Shown here piece after piece: positions 1 through 8,180 of a stretch of 19,459 nt of DNA. Under the pieces are notes generated by a model. It was not told the DNA's origin and ran no database searches. It saw only the letters and a list, made by a program, of their open reading frames with translations. How positions within the stretch are numbered: the stretch's first letter is position 1; every line of letters begins with the position of its first letter. Made by a program: the position numbers and the translations under genes. Source of the DNA: Porogramme epimiltina (taxonomy: Eukaryota > Basidiomycota > Agaricomycetes > Polyporales > Polyporaceae); NCBI GenBank assembly GCA_900155495.1, contig FTLJ01001043.1:1-19459 (forward strand), given 5' to 3'.

Positions 1-93
1 CGGGCTCGCCGGAGCTTCCGCTGGGGACTCGCGGAGGGCGCGGGTGCGAGCCTGGGGTGTGCGGTATGACGCGAGTAGCAGCGGGTCGGTAGC

Positions 94-203
94 GCTGCGA
101 TGAGTCGCGTCGCGAGGCTTGCCGGCCATTAGCCAGCGTTGCGCCGCTGCGATGAGTCGCGTCGCGAGGCTTGCCGGCCATTAGCCAGCGTCGCGCCGCT
201 GCG
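94..203. repeat. 52-bp tandem repeat, two copies plus a 6-bp start of a third
   Basis: Copy 1 covers 94-145 and copy 2 covers 146-197. A third copy begins with GCTGCG at 198-203 and then diverges. The two full copies differ at one base, T at 140 against C at 192. The unit is GC-rich and contains GCCGGC and CGCGTCGCGAG. Near-identity suggests a recent duplication. Because 52 is not a multiple of three, copy-number change would shift any reading frame crossing it. Confidence 0.9.
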
Positions 204-2123
204 GACGCTGCGCGGTGGAGGGCTGGTGTTAGGCTGGGCATCGCTGCGTGCGTGCAGCGCCGCGGTTAGGAGCCGATGAGGGTCGTCGGGATCGAGGTGG
301 GGTCTCGGAAGGGCCAACTCCTGTTTTGGGAGTGTGTTGAGCGTCCGTGTGGGGTGGGGCGTGCACCGCGAGATCGGCCGGACGGGAGGCTTGGGGGTGG
401 GATGTGCAGGGTGTGTTGGACGCACGGCGCAGGCGGCTTCTGTGGGGCGCGAGACATGTTAATTCCTATTTAGGACGAGGCAATGAGCGGCCTGGCGTGA
501 CGGTGGGCAGCGAAGCCGACGCGTCGGTGAGAAGGCACAAGCAGCTGTGCCACAGAGAACTCGAAGGCGTTGTTGACGCACAGGGATGACGGTGTATCAC
601 GCGTTCTCCTAGGTGATCCTAGAAAACGAGCTATCCAGCGCATACAATCGGGTCTGGTGGGCGTTCCGAGGGGTGAACTGCCCGCCAATGCCAGACGAAA
701 CGTGGCCGGCGCCGGTGGGCCTTGAGGCCTGGAGAGCCGTTGCATGTGAACGCGAGAGGCGAGGCCCCGTTTTCTGAAATTCAGCCCGCTTCGTGTCGCG
801 CAGAGATCGCTTCTGCGGGATAATGCGGATTAGCCCTGCATCCCTCGACGGAGGTAAGCAAAGAGGTTGAGTGAATACGGGTGGAAGCATACCAACGGGC
901 CGCCTTCGCCGGGGCTCGCCTTGTCGTGCCGTCGAGGATCTTGCCACCTGTGCTACGAAGCACAGAATCAAGACACGACCAAGCGTATTGCAGGGGTTGC
1001 CCGAGACGCATCCGGTAGTGTTCGTTGCCTCTCCGATCAAAGTCTGTGTCGAAAGAGCGAGGCTGGGAGGAGATGACACGGGTGCTAAAAATGGCGCTCT
1101 CTAGGGCCAGCATCGGCGCTAACTGGCTTGGTCGAGACCGTGGATCTCCCGCTCGCCGAAATTCTCATGGGAGGCGGCCCCACCGATCGGCGTATTGTTT
1201 TGGGCGCTTCTTCAGGTTTGTTATGATTGCTGTTTCAATGCGGCCTTAACCTGACTCTGATGAACCACAGTGTATGCGGAAGGGTTCCAATGCAGTCCGC
1301 GGACGCGGAGGCCATGTGCCGTACTGTGCCTCCTTCGTGCGGGCTCGTTTTGGACGTCCGTCTCATGGCGTTTGACAGCACTCTGTAAGCGAGGTTGAGA
1401 AGTGACATGCGCAGGTCGTCGTCCTGCAATCCATAGGGTGCCCCACGAGAAAACGGGGAGGTCTCGTTGATGTGAACCTGCCCTTGTGTAAATGATTCTT
1501 TGGCATAGCCTTAGGAAGCTGTTTCAAGTTTGCACACAAGGCACAGCGGAGATGGCGCACCGAAATATGATAGAATTCTGCGGGCTCCTCGGGGTCATGT
1601 TTACTTTCCTGAGATCACATCAGTCACACCACCCAATCGTATAGCTTGGGGGAGCACGTATAATACATTGACGACGTCTCGTCTTCTCCCGGGGACGTGA
1701 CGGAGGCGTTCTGCGCGGAAGGAGTTATGGAATGAGGCATGAATGCGCGCGGGAGAAAGCTGGGAGTCAGGGCAAGCGAAAAATGACATTTAAATCGATG
1801 ACGTTGATAGCAACCTAAAAGAGTGGCGCATGGTACAGTGACCTGAAGCGGTACATCTGCAACGAAGATAAGCATTGCGAACACAGTATCAGCGTAATTC
1901 CCAAAGATCCGGCAATTAATGAGAGCAATTAAGCACCTCTTCATTCCTACCAGATTTGAGATTGGGGAGAGGACAAAAGATCACTGCTATGACGTGGCAA
2001 AAATTATCAACAAGCGTGCTGGTCGCATTTGGTTGACCGGGGCGAGAACTACGCACCCTACTATACACCTCTCCTGAATTGCCATACTAATCGCTATCTT
2101 TGTATGCAGGGGCACGGGTGGGT

Positions 2124-2153
2124 GGCCTCCGCGGAATCTAGGCGGAGGCCTAG
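2124..2153. repeat. GC-rich inverted repeat with two competing hairpins
   Basis: GGCCTCCGC at 2124-2132 pairs perfectly with GCGGAGGCC at 2142-2150 around a 9-base loop. A second perfect stem, CTAGGC at 2138-2143 with GCCTAG at 2148-2153, has a 4-base loop. It shares bases with the first, so only one can form at a time. No gene lies close by. A role as a terminator or element tip is not shown. Confidence 0.6.
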
Positions 2154-3307
2154 CCAGGATATCGATATTCTCGTAGTGTAAGTTGCTGAAGTAGAGGTCA
2201 CTTGGACGGTTGTATAGGCGGGTGAGTGAGTGAATGGCACATGGCGAGAAAGGTATCTTCAACGGCGGAGACGGAGACACGCAACTTCTCTAGATAGGGG
2301 AAAAATTATGTTCAGTAAACGTTCTATAGAGAAAAGACATGCTCGCTCAGCCGGATGCAACGATGCGCCTGCTCGAGCTTGCACGGTACGCAGGACTCCC
2401 AGTCCGAACAATGAGCACGTACGGCAAGCACGAACCCATGCCACACGAACACAGGACCTGGTTTGAAAAGTATATATTGTAGGAAAACTTCTTTCCATTT
2501 GATAACGTCGAGGGAGCGGACTAGGCCACAGAGACCTTGGGTGTTTGTAGGGAACATCTCTACTTCGCCAAGGAGATGGGCGAGGAGAGTAGGTTCATGC
2601 GGCGCGGCTGGACGCACTCACAGTAGGAATTTCCGGGAAAGTGAAGCTGGATAAAGCCTTCTGAGGGAAAGGGGAGCTTGAACGGAGGGGGAGGTGAAAG
2701 CAGGAATCCGAGCCAGGACGGGTGAATATAAGCGCCGGACCAACAGCCCGTGGCGTATTAGTCTGGCTTGAGCTGGCTTGGTGACTGAGCGCTCTCCTCC
2801 GTCCTCTACTTTCACGACCCCAAGTGGCAAGCATCCTGCACTTCTGTTCCTTGATCTTGAGGTGCAACCCCAGTTGATTCAAACTTGGTGAGTCATGTGA
2901 AGACTTTCCAACTTTCAGCTTCAAGGTGTTGTGGCAAACAGGGCATTGGTGGCACTCGTCAACTCGTAGCACATGCTCTTGTACGCATTGATACACATCG
3001 GAAGAAAGCTAGGCTGCCTGTCAGGATAGAAACTTACACAAAATGGTTACACGGCGGGTGATAGCGGCAGAACCCTCCAGGTCGATGCGAACCGTGCGAT
3101 CCGCTGCTTGATCTTTTCGGACACGCGTCAAGGGGAATAGAATATTCCGTTCGATCGCCCCACCAGCGTCTTGCTGTTCTAGAAGTGACTCACGCATCTT
3201 AACACGCCTTCGCTTATTCCCTTCCACTCTCAACGTCCCGAATACACTTATCATTCAACATCCTAGTACACCGGGGTTGTTCGGGTCAACTGTATATACT
3301 CTGGACT

Positions 3308-5449
3308 ATGGACATCGAACAGTGAGCAGAAAATAGCCTTTACACCGTTGCCATACGTGGTAACACATCATCCGCACTCTAGATTCCGCAAGGCCGGATA
3401 TCAGGCAATCGACCGCATTTGCGATTACTATGCGTCACTGCAAGATCGGCCTGTTGTCGCACAGGTTCAGCCGGGTTACCTGCTGAATACGCTTCCGCGT
3501 ACGTGCTTCTCATTTTAGTTTGAGGTAGAACCTCTGATGCGATGCTCAATCGTTTGCCTTTTTCAGAGGAACCCCCAGAGGAAGGGGAAGAGTTTTCCAA
3601 GATCGCGGACGACTTCCAAAGCCTCATCCTTCCAGGTAAGCCCTTGAACGAGAGAGGTGGTGATACTGGTATCTGACCAAACCCGCGTAGGTATCACAAA
3701 CTGGCAGCATCCTAACTTCTTCGCATACTTCCCGACTGCAAGTACTTTCGAGGGTCTTCTCGGAGACCTCTACTCGTCCAGCGTGTCTAACCCGGGGTTC
3801 AGCGTGCGTGTACCGCCTTCCTACAGACCCACTCTAATTCCACCTGACACTTACCGCAGTGGATCGCAAGTCCGGCATGCACGGAGCTTGAACAGGTGGT
3901 CATGGACTGGGGCGCGAAGCTTTTCGGCCTCGGAGATCACTTCCTCTGCTCTTCAGGAGTAGGTGGTGGCGCGCTCCAAGTAAGCTCTCCTGTAGGTCCG
4001 CTTCCCATATGCAGAAATGTAATCGTCTTTTTTGGCAGACGACTGCGTCAGAGGCTTTCATTGTCGTGGCTGTTGCCGCTCGCGCGCGATACTTGCGGGA
4101 CCACCCGGACGCGAAGCTTGAGGATCTCATTATATACACCTCTACGCAAACGCACTCGCTCGGTGTCAAGGCAGGGCTAGTCCTCGGACTCGAGGTGCGG
4201 GCGCTTGAAGTGGCTGCAGAGGACGAGTACGCGTTGCGAGGAGAAACGGTTCGTATAGCGCTCGCAGAAGACACGGCACGAGGAAAGAAGCCCTTCTTAC
4301 TTGGTGAGTGAGCACAAACGCGGACGGGATTTGTGCGCTGACGATAGGCGAGGATTCTAGTCGCAACTGTGGGAACGACAAGTTCGGGAGCGGTCGATAA
4401 CGTTAATGAGATCGGGGAGGTGTGTGAGTGCAGGATTTGCGCCTGCTTCTTTATGTCCCTGCTGACGTACATGAACGTGCGGTAGTGAAAGAGCACCCGT
4501 CCGTTTGGCTACATATAGACGCAGCGTGGGCTGGTATTGCACTCGCGCTCCCCGAGTTTCGGGAACAGGGCCGCCTAGCCGCGATCAACGCGTACGGCCA
4601 GTCGTTCTGCACCAACTACCACAAAGTATACCGCAACACTAGGGCATTTGTGTTCATGCGCTGATATTGTGTGTTGCGCGTGCATATAGTGGGGTCTCGT
4701 CAACTTCGACGCGACAGCACTCTGGGTGCGTAACCGGCGTGACCTGATCGACGCGCTCGACGTCACCCCCGCGTTCCTCCGCACGAAGCAGTACGACGAA
4801 GGTCTGTTTCCTCCTTTCTCCTACTTAAGCCTAGTTTGGTGTGCATTGACCAGGTAGTGCGCGCATCGCAGGTTCCGCTGTAGAGTACCGTAACTGGCAC
4901 CTGGGTCTCGGCCGCCGCTTCCGCTCGCTCAAAGTCTGGTTCGTCCTCCGTAGCTACGGCGTCACCGGCTTCCAGCAGCATATTCGCAAGGTCTGTCCCG
5001 TCTTCGTCCCTCCGCGCACCACTGTTGAGGCCAACAACAACCGTTAACCTCTGTTTCGTCAGGGGATCGAGCTGAACGAGCACTTCGCCTCGCTCGTGCG
5101 TGACGCGCCCGAGTTCGAGCTCATCACGCACCCGATCCTCGCTCTTTCCGTCCTCCGCCTCCGCCTGCCCCCGTCTCTGGCCCCACCTCCCGAAGCTGGC
5201 GCTACCGCAACAGCTGAGGCCACCAACTTGCTTAACAGCAAGCTGTATGCTGCAGCGTCGCTCGCCAACGACAAGATCTTCCTGACACAAACCAACCTCA
5301 ATGGGACGGTGTGCATCCGCTTTGCGGTCGGCGCGCAGCGCACGGAGCGCGCCCATGTCGAGGCTGCGTGGGCGCTCATACGGGCGTGTGCGACAGAAGT
5401 CTTGAGTGGGATGGCGGGAGCTGTGAACGGAGGAGGGGAGAAGGCTTGA
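3308..5449 (+). CDS. PLP-dependent aromatic-L-amino-acid decarboxylase family protein (possible aromatic acetaldehyde synthase)
   Basis: Eleven exons: 3308-3321, 3383-3498, 3567-3635, 3691-3803, 3860-3979, 4039-4303, 4361-4423, 4486-4625, 4690-4801, 4872-4990, 5063-5449. The product is 505 aa, normal for group II decarboxylases, which act in the cytosol on Trp, Tyr, Phe or DOPA. The start MDIEQFRK and the segments FFAYFPTAS and [14 protein letters not shown] match the family N-terminus. Seen in the active site: H183 in TQTHS, TVGTT, D265 in HIDAAWAG, and the PLP lysine K300 in NYHKW. The W of that motif is restored only by splicing (TAG|TGG at 4690). The C-terminus carries [19 protein letters not shown]. 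The catalytic-loop Tyr (human Tyr332) is Phe329, codon TTC at 4774-4776. Family membership is very secure; substrate, and whether it simply decarboxylates, are not. The first exon, only 14 nt, is needed for the conserved N-terminus. The next gene is convergent. Confidence 0.95.
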
Positions 5450-5571
5450 GTCGTCTAGTAGAGATGATGTTTAGAAGGATATCTGGTTGTACTGGTAAAA
5501 TCTATGGGTGATTACAACAACAATGTAGAAATACGATCTATGAAGTCAAACTTTCTCTCTTGAAACGCGCA

Positions 5572-7454
5572 CTAGGCTTCAGCGCTGTTCGTGGCAGATG
5601 GTGGCTTCTCCGTCTCCGCCGATCCCGGGCTGGCCTCTACCTTAGCTTCCGAGTCACCACTCGACCTGGTGAACATTCTCCGCAGCCTCGGCGATCCTGC
5701 GATGCCTGCGGCAGCGAGGATGACCGTCCCTGCTGCGGTCAGGATACCCGAGAAGAGAATCAGGCCCGTAAAGTGCTTCTCATCTACAGTTTTGAGCAGA
5801 GCGCCTCCTGTCGGTGTTCCGACGAGGGTCGCGACCGCAACGACCATGTATACGGAGCCTATACCCCCGATGTAGGAGTCAATCTGCCGCTCGGCACGGA
5901 GCAAGAAGAGGGCTGAAACGCACCGAGACGCGCCCCGAGCTTCTCCCGGGGTGAGATCGAGGCGATGTATGTGGGCAGGAGTGACACGAATGCGCCTGCG
6001 CGTCGGCGAGCGGAAGACCGTCGTCAGCGCTGTTTGTGAGCGGGCGGAGTGGTGACGGGGTGCGGCTCACCGGAGAACAGTCCGTATAACGCGGAGAACG
6101 CGATGATGGCTCCCGAATCGCGCGAGGGCAGCCAGAGGCCGAGGATGAGCGCGCTGCAGATGACTGCGGCGGGGACGAACACCGTCAAGCTGAAGCGTGA
6201 TAGAACAGCGCGTCAATGGTCGCGGCAGGAGAGGGCCAATTGGAAGCTACGTACGTTCCGTATCTGTCTGCGATGATGCCGGGAAGGATCCGGGAGGGAA
6301 CGTTCATCGCGTTGAGGATGGCGAGAAGGTAGTGCGCGATCCCTCCAGGGACGCCACGGAAGTCCGCGTATATCTGGATGTAGAAATACGGGATGAAGAA
6401 CGCATAGAACAGCCTATGTCGGGTATCCTGTAGTAAGCAGTCCGACAAAGCTTGATAGGAATGAACACTCACAAAAATGCCGCGATGGTCGCCAGGGCGT
6501 AGCGCGGGTCACGCCACCCTGCAAGGTCGACCGCCGTTCGGATGGACATGTGCCCGGAGAGCGGGAGGCGCGTGCGGATGGTGAGGCACGCAATGATGAG
6601 GCAGCCCATGATGACGAAAGCGACGATGCGCACCGCCCAGCCGAAGCCGACAACGGGGATGAGCTGTTCAAGGATGATGGGGAACACGACGCCGCCGCTC
6701 GCGCTCCCTCCGGTCGTCAGCCCAATGGCGAGGGCTCGGCGTCGGCGGAACCAGTGTCCGAGAACGGCAACAGCCGGGTTGAACCTTTGCGACTGTGAGC
6801 GTAGCTCAAGACGGAGTGGGAAGGAAACAGGCTTACAGGAGGGCAATTCCAATACCGAACAGAACTCCGTGAGAGAGGAAAACTTGGTAAGCCTGGTCTT
6901 CTTTCGCGAGGGATACCATCATAAGCGAGAACACAGAGATGACGGACCCTGCGGGTATGAGTACCTGCCAGTCATGTCAACCAGGATCTTACATGGGTAG
7001 AAACTAGGTCCTACCGATGTTCCATAAGCGTCAAACGCTCTACCGGCGAAGGTGCCGATGAAATAGAGGAAAAAGATTTGCAGCGACCCGATGAGCGATA
7101 TGGACGACGAAGACGATGAAGGTAGTAGCGTCGTCTCGTAGTAGCTTTGGAACGTTCCCTGCACTCAACATGGTTAGCTACGTCACTATCTGGAGAACGA
7201 GAAAAGTAAATGCTCACATATGCGTTGACCATACCCGCGGACGAGAAGAGCGCCAGGGCCGATCCGAAGACGACCGTCCACGCCTCCCGCCCACCATCTG
7301 GAACATACTCTTCGTATGCTGGTGGGGGTTGTGCTTCGGTAGCCTCCAGCACTGTGGCTGTAGGAGAGTCAGAGTCATTCGTGACTGGCCCCACAGCCGC
7401 CGACTCCTCTCCTTTCTTCTCGGAATCCTGCTTTTCCCTGACACTGTCAGACAT
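5572..7454 (-). CDS. MFS transporter, monocarboxylate-porter (MCT) type
   Basis: Eight exons: 7218-7454, 7015-7158, 6837-6964, 6473-6784, 6255-6413, 6071-6189, 5924-5995, 5572-5858, giving 485 aa. MCT-family proteins are 12-helix porters that usually move monocarboxylates with protons; a few carry aromatic amino acids. Two family signatures are visible: PDGGREAWTVVFGSALALFS at the first helix, about residues 52-71, and GHWFRRRRALAIG at about 179-191. Hydrophobic helices follow throughout, including LFYAFFIPYFYIQIYADF, GLFSGAFVSLLPTYIASISP and TLVGTPTGGALL. Splice joins such as NAY|GTFQSYY and RYG|TLTVFVP rebuild conserved sequence. The roughly 50-residue N-tail is polar, with a PPAY motif at 44-47; the C-tail is Ser/Glu/Ala-rich. 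The gene runs tail to tail with the decarboxylase. Location (plasma membrane or vacuole) and substrate cannot be read from sequence. Confidence 0.92.
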
Positions 7455-8180
7455 TAGTACTCAATGGCCACGTTCAGGACCTGGATGTCTAGAAACTGAG
7501 CTGCGGCGAAGGAAAATGGTTCCGCGAACCGACCCGGGAAAGGAGCGGCTGGAAGTATGTACAGTTCCTGCCTGCCAGGGGGGGGGCTGGGATTGAAGAT
7601 GAAAACCGGCGTTGAGCTAGAATATAAACCGGAACGGGCGCCGGCATACAGAACAAATTACCCCTGGCGCGCACCGTTCCGACGCTGTTCCGCGTGCGTT
7701 TATCATTTGTGGACGTAGGTGCGATTGGGTAAATGATGGAGTGAGCCCTTGGCTCTGGGACTGGCGTTGAAATGACTCATAAGCGCGCGCCTGTTTCAGG
7801 CGAAAAACGTAGTGTTGCGCCAGGGGCCGGGCAGCCGGCGTGGTTTACGACAGAATAGCTAAGGCTGGGCGGCCACACCATTGAGTTTCCAACATGTATG
7901 TAAATGGTTGTCACTTAGGGGGACACTGAAGGGTCCGTGTGATTAGACTAGCTATTAAAGTCTGTTTCAAAGAAAGTGAAGCGTCTGCGAACTTCATGAC
8001 ATCATGGAGGAACTAATGCTTATCCGTCGCTCGGCGGCCTGATATGCTTGCCAAGAGCTGAGGCATACATACTCTGTTCATTTTACTGTCGGTTTCGTGG
8101 GACTACATCGTCATAGAGTCACAGATTTTGTGATTCGAAGGGCCGGCGAACTTTCAAGTATTTACACATGGTGGTGTCAA
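7455..8180. other. Intergenic: MFS promoter side and cyclin-gene 3' side
   Basis: This 726-bp gap separates two - strand genes, so it should hold the promoter and 5' UTR of the transporter and the 3' UTR of the cyclin-box gene. On the - strand a TTTATATT box (7621-7628) lies about 167 bp above the transporter ATG and could serve as a TATA element. A run of nine G is at 7578-7586. I see no gene or RNA here, and no clear AATAAA for the cyclin gene. Confidence 0.4.

Larger units (their letters stand above)
1..3307. other. Long stretch without a supportable gene
   Basis: About 3.3 kb upstream of the decarboxylase gene holds no coding region I can defend. Open frames here are short, on both strands, and lack recognisable domains. 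The largest is 156 codons at 609-1079 on the - strand, rich in Arg, Ser and Pro with no family motif. The first 600 bases are very GC-rich and carry a 52-bp tandem repeat, while about 1560-2350 is visibly richer in A and T. I found no long direct terminal repeats and no transposase or reverse-transcriptase motif. It may be intergenic DNA or a decayed element. Confidence 0.6.

Noticed and set aside
1..129. - strand frame from ATG 129 running off the window start
   Set aside because: Only 43 codons, in very GC-rich repeat DNA, without a motif. It cannot be judged without upstream sequence.
609..1079. 156-codon - strand frame
   Set aside because: No domain, Arg/Ser/Pro-rich, no splice partner with a recognisable product; expected by chance at this GC content.
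1624..1944. 106-codon - strand frame with a hydrophobic part
   Set aside because: Has an ATG but no family motif, no neighbouring exons and no signal I can trust.
2595..3254. Two - strand frames (3254-3021 and 2996-2595), the second with CHQCPVCHN, as possible exons of one gene
   Set aside because: The donors (GTGTAA or GTAAGT near 3020) leave phase 2 or 1, while the only usable acceptor (CTAG before CTT) needs phase 0, so they do not join in frame. A decayed gene remains possible.
4763..5356. 197-codon - strand frame
   Set aside because: Antisense shadow of decarboxylase exons 9-11, whose sense product is certain.
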